NCBI GenBank assembly: GCA_029834535.1
Contig: JAQMWT010000316.1
Location: 124,001-188,000, forward strand
Length of the DNA stretch: 64,000 nucleotides
Direction of reading: 5' to 3'
From: Chrysophaeum taylorii
Lineage: Eukaryota; Sar; Pelagophyceae; Pelagomonadales; Pelagomonadaceae
Below are positions 10,076 to 20,136 of this stretch, piece after piece; the stretch's first letter is position 1, and each line of letters starts with the position of its first letter. The notes under the pieces were generated by a model that had not been told where the DNA came from, searched no databases, and saw only the letters and a list, made by a program, of their open reading frames with translations. The translations under genes and the position numbers were made by a program.

Positions 10076-11059
10076 TCATCTCCCGAGCCCGGCGGCGATT
10101 TTGGTCGCGAGAAAGGGCGAGAGGGCTGTCGTCGCGGTGGCCGAGATGAAGTTGACGGCGTGGTTGGAGAGGAGGTCGCGGCCGCACACGACGATACCCT
10201 TGGTCTTCACGACGCGTCGTTCGTCGGGATCGTATCTCGTTATCTGGCAGGTCGCGCCGAGGAGCGAATCTAGGAGAGAGCCGAGAAGGCCCGTCGCCAG
10301 ACCGAGAAGCGCGAGGACGACAATTTCGTGCTCCCCTCCTGGGGCGAAAACGAGCCCGAGGATGCCGTGGACACCCCCGATAAACAACCCCCCCGCCGCC
10401 GACGCCGCCGTTCCCAAAAGAGTGAGGCCACCGTTCGTACACGGCGGGACGGCCCGCCAGGGCGCCGTCACCAGCACCGGGTCGCCCGTCGCGAGAGAGC
10501 CAACTTCCGAAGCCCAAGTGTCGCCGGCGCACGTGGCGACAAACCCCACGTACGCGAACGCGAGATCGCCGCGCGCGCCGTCGTCGCCGCAAAACAGCCG
10601 GCTCGCGACGGCCAGCGCCGCCGCGACCGCCGAGCACGACAACACCTGCGCGGCGTTGCGCTCGCCACCGTGGGTGTTGTTCTCGTCGAGACGTATCTTG
10701 CGGGCCGCGCCGAGTCGCGTGAGCCACGACGACGACTGGTAGAAGGCGATGAGCGTCAGGCCGAAGCGCGGGCCGCCACTAAACGTGAGCACGGCCACCA
10801 CGAGCGCCGCGGCGCCGCCGCTGGGCGAGAGCGACTTCTTCCGGATGCCGCGCCGCGCGAACACGACGCCGAGCAGGACGCCCCACGCGAGGTGCGTGAG
10901 GCGCGGGAGGTGGAGCATCGCGAGAGGGTAAGGGGAAAGCCAATCCGAAAAAACCACTCCGATCGTTGACACTGGAAGCACAAATTCTTTTCTTTGCCCG
11001 AAGACTTTTGGTACGAGTACTGGCGGCGGCGGCGGCGGGAGAAAATTACTTGAGACCAT
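10076..11059 (-). CDS. TMEM19 / DUF92-family integral membrane protein
   Basis: This 327-residue multi-pass membrane protein matches the DUF92/TMEM19 family in the order of its conserved blocks: a basic block with ENNTHGGERN, then GDTWASEVG, then PCTNGGLTLLG, then a glycine-rich TM with SLLDSLLGATCQ, then LLSNHAVNFISA near the C-terminus. DUF92 includes plant VTE6, a phytyl-phosphate kinase, and animal TMEM19 of uncertain function. The blocks here read closer to TMEM19, so no reaction is assigned. The ATG at 11059 gives a proline-rich leader. An internal ATG near 10920 immediately precedes the first hydrophobic segment, so the N-terminus is uncertain. It ends 32 bp from the convergent deacetylase. 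Confidence 0.85.
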   Translation of the reverse strand: MVSSNFLPPPPPPVLVPKVFGQRKEFVLPVSTIGVVFSDWLSPYPLAMLHLPRLTHLAWGVLLGVVFARRGIRKKSLSPSGGAAALVVAVLTFSGGPRFGLTLIAFYQSSSWLTRLGAARKIRLDENNTHGGERNAAQVLSCSAVAAALAVASRLFCGDDGARGDLAFAYVGFVATCAGDTWASEVGSLATGDPVLVTAPWRAVPPCTNGGLTLLGTAASAAGGLFIGGVHGILGLVFAPGGEHEIVVLALLGLATGLLGSLLDSLLGATCQITRYDPDERRVVKTKGIVVCGRDLLSNHAVNFISATATTALSPFLATKIAAGLGR

Positions 11060-12849
11060 GATATTATTCAAGACTTGTTGTTTAGCCTGCACTCCTCGAC
11101 GATCTGGACGTCTGATTTTTGCACCTTGATTGATTTCGTCCTTCTTGTTTGACGGTAGCAAGGAAGCAATGTCATGGTGCTCGCGGAAAATATCCAACTT
11201 CGTCTGTATTAGAGGTGAGGCTCTCTCTTCCTAGACCGACTTGACGACGTCAAACATGGAATTCAACAGGAAACATTCGTTCTTCCCTCCGCGGATGCGT
11301 GCCCAAATCAAGTCTTGTTTGGCAGTCAACTTGGGTGTCGTAACTGCCGTGCTTGCTCGAACGTTTATCTGCATGGATTACTCTTGACCGCTCCCATACG
11401 ACGAATAATACGTGTGTCATTCACAATTCCTTGCATAAACCAGTGACCAGAACCTCCGACACCTGCGCGACCGAAATAATGTCGTTAAACTCCCCAGGCA
11501 GAAGAAGACACCACTGAACAAAATGGCAACAACAACGGTGATGGGGTGAAGTTAACATCAGAATCTATCGACAAAAAACAAAAAAAAGCTGTTGTCGTCG
11601 AATTACACGAGCAAACGTGAACGACCACTCGCACAGAAACGCTCTCTTCTTTGAAATCGCGAGGGAGACCATCATAAAGAGCCACGAGTGCGGTTGTCGC
11701 TCAGAGGTACAATCGTCTCGCGGTGGTGGAGAACGAGTGACCCCGTGGTGAAGCCGATGCCACATTGTACTTGAAAGAACCTCAGGAAGCCAATCAACAG
11801 GTGATCCGAGACATGCAAAAACGTCCAAGCGTGCGAGATGTGTGATCGAAGAATGAGATGTGTGATGATCGCAGAGCGGATTTCAAAGGCGACATTGATG
11901 GCTGGTTCACCCGAGGACTGCGTTTTCCGTATAAATATTTCCCGACAATGGCACGCCAGCGGCGAGCGTGCGCAAAAACGAGACTGCCGTGACGGACACC
12001 AATAACCTCAAGCACGGCGCTAGGAATGAGGGTATTTCCGCTGGTGATGGCACCGTCACGCGTGGCGCCGTCGTTGCGGTTCGAGTCTCGAGGGCGTAGC
12101 TGCCTGCGCTGCTCTACAAATAAACGCGTGCGGCGCACTTAGATCACGGCTTCGTAGGTTGCATATAGCTGCCCCCAGTTTCTTTTCCTAAGCGGACTAT
12201 AGAAATTCGGGCGTTGTGCGTTTGCAAGTCAGGAAAATCCGACCCGAGTTTCACCAGTCTATAGCTTCCGTTGTTTTTGTAGCATGTAACCACCTCCCTC
12301 CTCCGAAAATGCTCTCCTCCTGGTGCGCCTCTCCAAACGCCCCCGCGGGTCCCCACACTGTGTTCACATAAGGCCGGGGTCTAACACCAAGGCACTCCGC
12401 AAATTCCACATACCAACGAAGATCTGGTACTACTTTCTCGCTCAAGACAATGACAGTACCATTAACACGCCCTCAATTCTCCTTTCTCTGAACGCCCTGT
12501 GAATCTGATCCCGGGCGCTACGGCGCTGGGATTATTAGCCAACGCCCCCCCGTGCGTTGGGCCGGCCTCTGGTTCGTCAGCGTAGCTAACTTTAACTTTG
12601 AGGTTCTAGAGAAAAAAGTGACGAAGGGAGCGAGGAAGAACAAAAGAACCCACGCTGGTCAAAGGAGGGCCATTGGGGTCGGCAGAAGTCAACGACGATC
12701 AAGACATTGACGAGAAGAGTGTGCAGAATGGGCACGAAAAGATACGATAAAGTGGTGACGAGACAGAAGAAGAAAACGAGAGAGGTAAGAGGGTTGAGGA
12801 GGAGTCTTCGTCCAAAAGAAGAGCTTTTACATCAGTTAACACCCAGGAT
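11060..12849. other. Intergenic, no supported gene
   Basis: This is AT-richer than its neighbours. Open frames are short on both strands and show no domain, RNA gene or strong repeat. Confidence 0.5.
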
Positions 12850-13165
12850 AGATATGTGTTTACACCCACAGGACGGTCAGACGCTCGAATTCAAATCGGG
12901 CTGCTGTGGGCCGAAGTGCTGCTGCTCTACGACGTCGCGTCAACCAACGAGCTCAGACTTGGAGCACCTAAGGACGGCATGGCAAGAGCTGGCCTCCATA
13001 GAGTCCGGTACACGCCCGCGTGGAAGAGACAACAACATGCACCAACAGCCCGTTCGTTCACCTGGACATGCGCGGCGCAGGGTTGCGCTCGCACTCGCGC
13101 GCCCAAGGGCAAGAAGTTCAAAACAGACGAATGCGCGAGACTCTTCGCACGGCACCGGAGCCGGT
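12850..13165 (+). mobile_element. Decayed dispersed element, copy A (FLYWCH-like zinc finger relic)
   Basis: This segment is a diverged copy of 25160-25700. Both share a CAGACGC..ATTCAAAT..GGGCTG block, a GACTTGGAGCACC block and an ACGCCCGCGTGG block. They then share a block encoding F-x-W-x-C-x5-C in one frame (here SFTWTCAAQGC at about 13050-13090). A W-x-C-x5-C finger before a basic segment resembles FLYWCH fingers found in Mutator-like transposons; that family assignment is inference. Frames are broken relative to copy B. Confidence 0.5.
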
Positions 13166-13588
13166 GCCGTTTTGCACCTAGGCGCGCACACCCGGACGGA
13201 GTCGAGCGGCCGAGCACGAAGGAGCGACACGTGCCTAAAACTTCTGTATAGGAGGGTTGTTGTCAAAAGGTGAATTACAAAAGTAGTTGTTAGTTCGTAA
13301 GATTATGCTGACGTGGCTCGACGTGGTTGTGGTGAAAACCCGCCGACGTCGTCGTCGTAAGAACTCCTATCCCCACGTTGGTTACTTTATTTTTTCATTT
13401 TCTTTCCTTTTTTTTTTTGAATTACAGCAAAGTTTTTTGATGAGACATCATCCACTTTGGCGACGTTGAACGTAGACCCTGACTGACCCTGTCACGTGTT
13501 GAGCGGCGGCGCCGCCGCAAGAGCACCACCACCACCACCACCACCACCACCACCACCGTGTAAGAAGGAAGATGTTGGGCGAGTGAAG

Positions 13589-15298
13589 ATGGTTGAGGTG
13601 AGCGATGACGAGGAGGTCAAGAAGGCGTCTGCGTTCTGGGCCGGGTTCGACCTCGACGGGCGGCGCGCCGAGCTCGACGCGCGCGCGCTCGATGTAAGCA
13701 GAAGCCTTGGTTGTTGAGATGTGTTAACCCAATGTTAGATCGCCGACGGGAAGGAGGCGTCAGCGGAGGCGCGGAAGCAGCTGTCGCGGCTGACGAGCAC
13801 CTTCCGTGAACGGTACATGCCGGCGAGCGCGCGCGGGGATGGGGACGCGTCGCGGGGGGTGTTGGAGGCGATGGTGTCGTCGGAGGAGGAAGGGGGGGCG
13901 GCCGCGCGGCGGGCGGTGGACGAGGTGTGCGGGCGAGAAGGCCGCATCTGGAGCGGCGCCGTAGATCTCCTCAGGGCGTACCAGGAGGAGTTGGACGCGT
14001 TGAGCCGTAGGGCGCGGTCGAGCGACTCGGCGTTCCTGTCGCTGTACAGGTCGCTGTACGCGGCGCCGGACCCGGCGAACGCTCTAAGGCGGGCCGGACG
14101 AGAGGCGCAGCGAGTGCGGGAACTCGGCGCCGAGAACGACAAGCTCGCGAACGAGCTGAAGACGTACGATGGCGAATTCGCGCAGCTCAAGAATCAGGAG
14201 CTCAAAATCCGCAAGCTCGAAGACGCTTTGCGCGACGCCGAACGCGAGGCGGACGCGCGGGCCGAGCAGCGAGCCGAGCAACGAGCCGCCGAGGTCGAGC
14301 GCGAGGCGGAGGCGCGCGTGGACGCCGCGAGGGATCGCGAGCGTGGCCTCGAGCGGCGCCTCCAGCACGTCGCCCGAGAGAAGGGCGAGCTCGAGAAGCG
14401 TCTCGCGTCGCCGGCGGCCGAAAAGAAACCCCCTCGAGGTGAGGAGACCCCCGTGCACGACGACGTCGTCGCCGCCGACGCGACCGAGCGCGCGGCGGCG
14501 GCGGAACGCGAAGTGGCGATGCTGCGGTCCGTGCTCAAGAAGTCGGCGCGAGACCAGTCCCAGGACCTCAAACGACGGCTAGAGGAAGCCGAAGCGGAAT
14601 GCTGCGACTCGAGGTCGGCCCTCGCCGACTCGCGACGCGAAGCCAACGCCCTCCGAGATGAGAACTCGGATCTCCAGGATCGCACCGCGACCCTCGAGAG
14701 CGCCCTCGAAGACGTCCGGAAGCGCGCTGCCGACGACCGGCGCGAGCTCGAAGCGCTCCGGCGCTCGCTCGCCGACGATGACCCCGAGCGCACGGTCGAC
14801 TCTCAGCTCTCGGCGCGCCTCCGCCACGCGACGGACGAGGCGGCGGCGCTCCGCGCGCGACTCGCGGCTCTCCATGCCGACGATGCGCTCGACCCAAAAC
14901 TCCTCCAGCGCCGCCTCGCCGCGCTCGAGCGCGACGTCGCCGCGGCCCGCGACGCCGCGAGGCGCGAGAAGGCCGCCAAGGACAAGCTCGCGCGCGAGAA
15001 CTTCCAGCTCGTCGACAAGCTCCGCCGCTCCAAAAGCGACGTCGAGGCCCCGGACGACCCTACCCTCGACCCCTTTGCCCAGTTTGAAAAGAACGAGCGC
15101 GCGCGTGCCCTTTCCAAGCTCACCTTCCCCGAGAAAATCGCCATCCCCCTTCTTCGTCACTCGGCTGCGCGCCGCTGTGCCTTTCTCTACGTCACGACGC
15201 TCCACTTCCTCGTCTTCGCCGCCACCATCTACTTCTCGCACTCCTCCGAATGTTCGCCGTGTCACTGCGGCATCATTGAGTCGAGGCCACTCGGCTAG
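13589..15298 (+). CDS. CASP: CASP, Golgi coiled-coil tail-anchored protein, 2 exons
   Basis: This is the homologue of the Golgi golgin CASP (the CUX1 alternative product), a vesicle-tethering coiled-coil protein anchored in Golgi membranes. Exon 1 is 13589-13693, the intron is 13694-13738 (45 nt, GTAAGC..TAG, in-frame TGA), and exon 2 is 13739-15298, giving 554 residues. The N-terminus carries the family signature FWAGFDLDGRRAELD, with the intron falling just before the IADGKEAS segment. A YQEELDALSRRA..AFLSLYRSLYAAPDP block follows, again typical of CASP. Long Ala/Arg/Glu-rich coiled coil fills residues of about 110-470. The C-terminal CASP_C region (FAQFEKNERARALSKLTFPEKI) precedes a single hydrophobic anchor at about 516-534. 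The in-frame codons upstream of 13589 include no ATG. Confidence 0.93.
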
Positions 15299-16033
15299 GC
15301 GTGCCTCGCTGAACAACAGTGGTCTCGCTCTTAATCACGAAGCCATTTATTATTCTGTCTTCCAAAAAAAGCATCATCATCATAGCGTGGTAGTCGCCGC
15401 CGCCCGGGGCCCTGCTGTTTCCTGCCTCGATGCCCATATACACAGTGATGCCTGTCCAATGGCAACCTGTGCCTGTAGCGCTGTTGATCCAACGGCGGTT
15501 GCTTGGGCCGGCCGTCGCCGGTACGCGGGTGTGCCAACAGTCACCATCACGGGCTCTTGTGTTCATACGTCCGGATGCAACAAGCACCAGCCTCGGGCAG
15601 AACGAAAGGCTGTGTGTGGTGGTCCACACCTTTTCGTACAACATCAAAATGTTGTTTGCTTGTTTGTTTGTTTGTTTGTTTGTTTGTTTGTTTGTTTGTT
15701 TGTTTGTTTGTTTGTTTGTTTGTTTGTTTGTTTGTTTGTTTGTTTGTTTGTTTGTTTGTTTGCGGGGAGAGGCTGGTGCTTTCGTGCCGGAACTTCGGCT
15801 CACCATCATTCCATCATCGCAAGTCGTGAAGACAATTGCGCCACTGGTCGGCCGCGATATTTTTTGACTACCAGTTGATGAATTAGCACAAATCCTTCAC
15901 AATATCGTCGCCACGGTTGTACGTACCTACCTACCATCGAGTGTCCAGCCTTGGTTGCCGTTATCAAGCCAGCCAGGCCCTCAAGAATATTGCTTTACCG
16001 TTGGGTAGTATTCAACGGTCTTGAGCACTCCGA
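15299..16033. other. Intergenic with (TTTG)n array
   Basis: No gene is supported. The main feature is the TTTG array listed separately. The remaining sequence carries only short frames. The 3' part is the upstream region of the CS-domain gene. Confidence 0.6.
15660..15764. repeat. (TTTG)n tetranucleotide microsatellite
   Basis: About 26 near-perfect TTTG units. They are open in all frames, which creates spurious Cys-Leu-Phe-Val reading frames on + and Lys-Gln-Thr-Asn frames on -. Confidence 0.97.
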
Positions 16034-16612
16034 ATGGTGCTCGTGTTGTTGTTGTTGTTGTTGAGTCCCGTGGCGCCGTTCCAATGGGCTCGAACGAGGA
16101 CGGACCGATTAAGCGAGCGTCGAGCGAGCATGGAGGATGACGAGCCCGTGAAGATCTCCCTCGGTGTCGCGAGGGGCTTCGACAACCCGGAGGCGATCGA
16201 CCGACCAGTCGCTGGCCTCGGTGACCCTGACGGTCACTGGCACAAGTTCGATGCCTTGGAAAGCAGCGAAGTGTACGCCCGCGGGAAGGCCGAGGCGTAT
16301 CACTGGGCCCAAAACCGCGCAGTCATGATGCTGTACGTTCCGGTTCCCGAGGAGACGACGAGGCACGACGTGGAGGCGACGTTGCGGACTCGCGAGTTGG
16401 TGATCTCCGCGCCCGTCGCCTTTGGTGGGCGGCTCTCCCACAAGATCGACGTCGACGCGAGCCACTGGTACCTCGACGAGAGGGCTGGGGTCCCGTTTTT
16501 GGTGGTCGAGCTCGCCAAGATGGACGAGTACTACAACTGGGCCGACGTCTTCTTCTCTGACGACGACCGCTCTCCCTCAGCAGCAGCAGCAGCAGCAGCA
16601 GAGGGGGATTAG
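16034..16612 (+). CDS. Signal-peptide-bearing CS-domain (NudC/p23-like) protein
   Basis: This 192-residue protein begins with a Leu-rich signal peptide (about residues 2-14) ending at SPVAPF. That could be a bipartite plastid-targeting leader, because an aromatic residue near the cleavage site is typical of algae with complex plastids. The mature part has a CS/p23 beta-sandwich fold like NudC proteins, which act as HSP90-type co-chaperones: WAQNRAVMMLYVPVP, then TRELVISAP, then KIDVDASHWYLDE, then a C-terminal YNWADVFFSDD block. It ends in poly-Ala. The final TAG overlaps the stop codon of the convergent gene by 4 bp. A secreted or plastid-located CS protein is unusual, because NudC proteins are normally cytosolic. 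Confidence 0.75.
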   Translation: MVLVLLLLLLSPVAPFQWARTRTDRLSERRASMEDDEPVKISLGVARGFDNPEAIDRPVAGLGDPDGHWHKFDALESSEVYARGKAEAYHWAQNRAVMMLYVPVPEETTRHDVEATLRTRELVISAPVAFGGRLSHKIDVDASHWYLDERAGVPFLVVELAKMDEYYNWADVFFSDDDRSPSAAAAAAAEGD

Positions 16613-17172
16613 ATATCGGCGTCGTCATCGTCTAGGGGGCGAAAGGCCTGGGCGAAAGAGGCGAGCTGGTAGGAGAAGAAGCCGGCGAGGAGGGGGATAA
16701 AGTCGAGGACCTCTCTGTTTTTGCCAGCGAGGAGGACGAGGAGGCCGACGACGGCGAAGCGCGCCTGGGAGACGCCGTTGGACCGCACGCCCTCGATGCC
16801 CTGGACGCCGACGCTCGCGACGTAGCGCGCGAGGAGAGCCAAGTAGGCTGCGCCAAAGAGCGCGCCAAGGGCGTAAGAGGCCGCGACCGAGAGGGGGAAG
16901 AGGCGCCAGGCGACCGCGAGGGCGAGGCAGGAAATGAGCGCGTGGTCTCCGACGAGGCGGCCGACGCGCCGTTGGAAGATGATGGCCTGCTCGGCGCGCA
17001 AGTCCGCCTCGGCCTTGTCGTTCTGGAGCGCGAAGACGTCGACGATGCGGTCGTCATCTGTCGCCCGGAGGGGGAACTCCCGGGACTCGTGGCGCAGCGC
17101 CAAGGGCGGCGGCGCGAAGGCCGCCGACGACGACGACGACGAGGCAAGCAGCACAAGCCACGAAGAAATCAT
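16609..17172 (-). CDS. Plastid-targeted CGL160 / ATP synthase protein I-like membrane protein
   Basis: This 187-residue protein begins with a signal peptide and an AAFAPP motif, the ASAFAP-type import signal of red secondary plastids. A stretch rich in charged residues follows (about 35-70), then four hydrophobic segments in the C-terminal half. The segment order (Phe-Pro-Leu-Ser near the first TM, ASYALGALFGAAYLALLARYV, then a DFIPLLAGFFSYQLA block) resembles CGL160, which shares an ATP synthase protein I-like domain and assists chloroplast CF0 c-ring assembly. The function is inferred by that resemblance. It overlaps the CS-domain gene tail-to-tail and shares a 52-bp divergent upstream region with the cysteine synthase gene. 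Confidence 0.7.
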   Translation of the reverse strand: MISSWLVLLASSSSSSAAFAPPPLALRHESREFPLRATDDDRIVDVFALQNDKAEADLRAEQAIIFQRRVGRLVGDHALISCLALAVAWRLFPLSVAASYALGALFGAAYLALLARYVASVGVQGIEGVRSNGVSQARFAVVGLLVLLAGKNREVLDFIPLLAGFFSYQLASFAQAFRPLDDDDADI

Positions 17173-17224
17173 ATCATCCGAAACCCTCGAAAGAAATAAT
17201 AAATCTTCAAGGAAGAAGATTCCG
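17173..17224. promoter_or_regulatory. 52-bp divergent (bidirectional) promoter region
   Basis: Only 52 bp separate the ATG of the CGL160-like gene (-) from the ATG of cysteine synthase (+). The two transcripts must therefore start within it or within the neighbouring gene. The stretch is A-rich with ATAATAAAT near its centre. This is inferred from spacing alone. Confidence 0.45.
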
Positions 17225-18355
17225 ATGTGGGCGAGTTTGTTCGGTGGTGGGATGCCCCCGGCGCGCGGGGCCGGACGCGGGGGCGTGTACGAGAACGTGA
17301 GTCTGACCGTCGGGAACACGCCGGTGGTAAAGATCAGCGAGAAGCTCGCCCCACCGGGGGTGGAGGTGTACGCCAAATGCGAGTTCTTCAACCCGCTGTC
17401 GTCGGTGAAGGATCGGCTTGCCGTTGCGATCATCGAGGACGCCGAGAAGCGCGGCGTCCTCAAGCCGGGGGACACCGTCGTCGAAGCAACCTCGGGGAAC
17501 ACGGGGATCGCGATCGCGATGGTGTGCGCCCAGCGCGGCTACGCGTGCGTCGTATGCATGGCCGAGCCGTTTTCTGTCGAACGGCGTAAGCTGATGCGGA
17601 TGCTGGGGGCCAAGGTCATCGTGACGCCCAAGGCAGGGAAGGGTACGGGCATGGTCCGCAAGGCCGAGGAGCTGTGCGCGAAGCATGGGTGGTTCTTGGC
17701 GCGGCAGTTCGAGAACGAGGCAAACTGGAAGTTCCACGAATCAACGACCGGGCCCGAAATCATCGCCGATTTTTCGGGGAAGACGCTCACCCATTGGGTG
17801 ACGGGCTACGGAACGGGCGGGACCTTCCACGGCGCCGGCAAAGCGCTCAAACGGGCGATGCCTTCCCTCAAGATCATCCTCGCCGAGCCCGAGGCCGCTC
17901 CCCTTCTCAAGTCGGGGATCCCGACCGAACGGAATTCTGACGGTTCCCCCGCCGTGACGCACCCTGCCTTCACGAGCCACCCGATCCAGGGCTGGACCCC
18001 GGATTTTATCCCTAAAGTTCTCGACGACGCCCCCATGGACGACCTCCGGGACGAACTCTTCATGGTTCCGGGTCGCGCGGCCCTCGAGACGGCGAAAAAT
18101 TTGGCATCCAAGGAGGGCATTCTTACGGGAATCTCGGGCGGGGGGACCATGTACGCGGCCCTCGAGGTCGCCAAGATAGCACCAAAGGGCTCCGTCATCC
18201 TCGCGATGCTTCCGGACACCGGCGAGCGTTACCTCTCCACCACCCTCTTCTCGGACATTGCTGCCGACATGACCGAGGCCGAGCTCGAAATCGCCAAGTC
18301 GACGCCGTCCTTCCAGCTCATCCCAGGCAAGCCTCCCGTCCTCGCCGCCACCTAG
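17225..18355 (+). CDS. Cysteine synthase (O-acetylserine (thiol)lyase), PLP enzyme
   Basis: This 376-residue protein is a fold-type II PLP enzyme that makes cysteine from O-acetylserine and sulfide. Visible family features are the N-terminal VGNTPVVKI block (about 29-37), the PLP lysine in SSVKDR (K62), the substrate-binding TSGNTG loop (about 89-94), the phosphate-binding GTGGT loop (about 196-200) and a late GISGGG segment. The start at ATG 17225 is used because the frame upstream lies antisense to the CGL160-like gene. No clear transit peptide is visible, although the first 20 residues are Gly/Arg-rich. Length matches family members. A cystathionine beta-synthase function is less likely because no CBS domains follow. 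Confidence 0.93.
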   Translation: MWASLFGGGMPPARGAGRGGVYENVSLTVGNTPVVKISEKLAPPGVEVYAKCEFFNPLSSVKDRLAVAIIEDAEKRGVLKPGDTVVEATSGNTGIAIAMVCAQRGYACVVCMAEPFSVERRKLMRMLGAKVIVTPKAGKGTGMVRKAEELCAKHGWFLARQFENEANWKFHESTTGPEIIADFSGKTLTHWVTGYGTGGTFHGAGKALKRAMPSLKIILAEPEAAPLLKSGIPTERNSDGSPAVTHPAFTSHPIQGWTPDFIPKVLDDAPMDDLRDELFMVPGRAALETAKNLASKEGILTGISGGGTMYAALEVAKIAPKGSVILAMLPDTGERYLSTTLFSDIAADMTEAELEIAKSTPSFQLIPGKPPVLAAT

Positions 18356-18409
18356 AAACCGGGATATGGCGGCGGCGGCGGCGGCGGCCGAAGAAGTATG
18401 TAATATGGA

Positions 18410-19489
18410 TCACCCTTGTTCTTCTCGGCAGTCGTCGACTTCCTCTCTCTCGAGATCGAGGACGGCCACCGTCATGCCGAGCTGGGAGTTAGCCTCCGCG
18501 AGGAGCTGGTTCAAAACAGCATCAAGACCCGCCGATGCGACGAGGTCCATCTGGAACAGCAACCAGTCCAGAAGGGACTCGGTGCGCCAGTTGCAGCGGA
18601 GCAAAAAAGCGCGCGAGGAGGCAAAGTACGGGGCTAGATCGGGGTCGGAACTTTGATGATGCCTGAGGAAGAGACCGTCGCCGCGCATCCCAAGGGCCGA
18701 AGGCGGCCATCGTCGTTGCGCTCGCGGGTCGACGAAGAGGACGTCATAGCCGAGACTGTGGACGGCGTAGACGGAGGCGAGGACGATCCAGTCGCCGGGA
18801 GCGTCGACCCGAACGACGTCGAGACCGGCCGCTCTAGCTTCGGCTTCGAGGGTCTGCGTCGGCACGAAGACGAGGCGGTTGCCGCATACTCTTGGAATGT
18901 CCGCGCTCTCGCGCACGACGCTCACGGTGACGCGGCCGTCGCCAGCGCGACGTGCCCTCGAGAGCTTTCCGCGTTCGCCCGTTTTCTTGTCTTGGGCCAG
19001 TCGCTGCACCACCGGTCGCAGCTTTGCCGTGAGCTGCGCGAACTTGGCCAAATAACCGGCGATGGTCGCGCGGGCGACCTTCATATCTTGCGCCGTCGGT
19101 AGCTCGAGATCCACTCGAGGTTTCAAACGCCACGACTCTCCGTCTCTCTCGTACCGCAATACGTGAAAAGGAAGCGCTTTCGAGTTTGTTTCGGCGATCA
19201 GAACGCAGCTCTCGGGTCGTAGCAACGCGACGTCGGTTTCCTCGCACCTCGCGAAATATCCCCTTTGCTTCGTCTTGGAGAGGGTTCCATGGGAAAACAA
19301 AAGTCCTCCGATCACGGGTCCTTCCGTGCTCTCTTCGAGCCGTCGAAATAAAGTTCCCGATATGCATTCGGGAGGCAAGGGCTCCGAATCGCTCGTCAGC
19401 CGCCGCCTGGCCGCGTGCCCCGCGTGGAGGCCCACGAAAACGCCCAACGCGACGGCAGCACCGCGCGACAAAAAAGACAATAACCTCAT
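18410..19489 (-). CDS. Secretory-pathway protein, possible glycosyltransferase-like
   Basis: This 359-residue protein has an N-terminal signal peptide or anchor (about residues 1-26). The central part has a GYDVLFVDPRAQRRWPP segment followed by GDGLFLRHH and a C-terminal Trp/Leu-rich block ending with DLVASAGLDAVLNQLL. This layout (Asp-x-x-Phe-Val-Asp-Pro, then a helical Leu/Trp segment) recalls nucleotide-diphospho-sugar transferases of the Golgi. The match is weak, and a canonical DxD flanked as in that family is not clear. It is transcribed away from NCX and converges on cysteine synthase, with about 54 bp between stops. Confidence 0.5.
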   Translation of the reverse strand: MRLLSFLSRGAAVALGVFVGLHAGHAARRRLTSDSEPLPPECISGTLFRRLEESTEGPVIGGLLFSHGTLSKTKQRGYFARCEETDVALLRPESCVLIAETNSKALPFHVLRYERDGESWRLKPRVDLELPTAQDMKVARATIAGYLAKFAQLTAKLRPVVQRLAQDKKTGERGKLSRARRAGDGRVTVSVVRESADIPRVCGNRLVFVPTQTLEAEARAAGLDVVRVDAPGDWIVLASVYAVHSLGYDVLFVDPRAQRRWPPSALGMRGDGLFLRHHQSSDPDLAPYFASSRAFLLRCNWRTESLLDWLLFQMDLVASAGLDAVLNQLLAEANSQLGMTVAVLDLEREEVDDCREEQG

Positions 19490-19861
19490 CCCTAACCACC
19501 GCTCGGTTAGCTCGATACCCGTTGAGTTTTGTGTTAGGGACGACGACGTATCCTGCCGCCCCCCGGCGTTACCTCCATCTCCCCGTTTTGTTTCGCGCCG
19601 GCGCCTCTTTGACGTTTGCGCCTTCCCTTGCGCCCGCCCACCTTCGACTTACGGAAGACGACGGTATCGTATCGGTCGGCGCTCTCGGCGAAGCTTCGCG
19701 ATTTGATTTATTTGCCCTATCTATTTTCGTCTAGTTCCCGACGTGACACGATGGTATTACCAGCATCATCCTGCATGCCGTCGTACTCAGGTTTTATTAC
19801 GTATATAGTATAGTGGAGTGGCCGCGCGTCGCCACTCTGTGCACGCATGATGCACCAAACT

Positions 19862-19895
<34 letters not shown>

Positions 19896-20136
19896 AAAAA
19901 ATCGTCGTCACTCTCGACGAGAGCCAAGAGCTTGAAGCGTGGGAGGGAGTAATGTTCTTAAGAGGCGAGGGTGCCGCTAAAGAACGTCGAGGGTCGACAT
20001 GCACGATATCGCGATGTACGTGAACCTGCGAGGGGCCAGAATGATGTCAAAATAACGACGAAAGGAGCGGACCATAGTGCGACAAAGAAAGCGGCGTGGA
20101 GCTTGGCTGAGCTCTTTGGGCCGCCAAGCTCGGCAC
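19490..20136. other. Intergenic with (CGT)n run
   Basis: The stretch contains an imperfect (CGT)n run at about 19862-19894 and otherwise short frames. No gene is supported. It lies between two minus-strand genes and holds the 3' flank of NCX and the 5' flank of the 18410-19489 gene. Confidence 0.6.
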
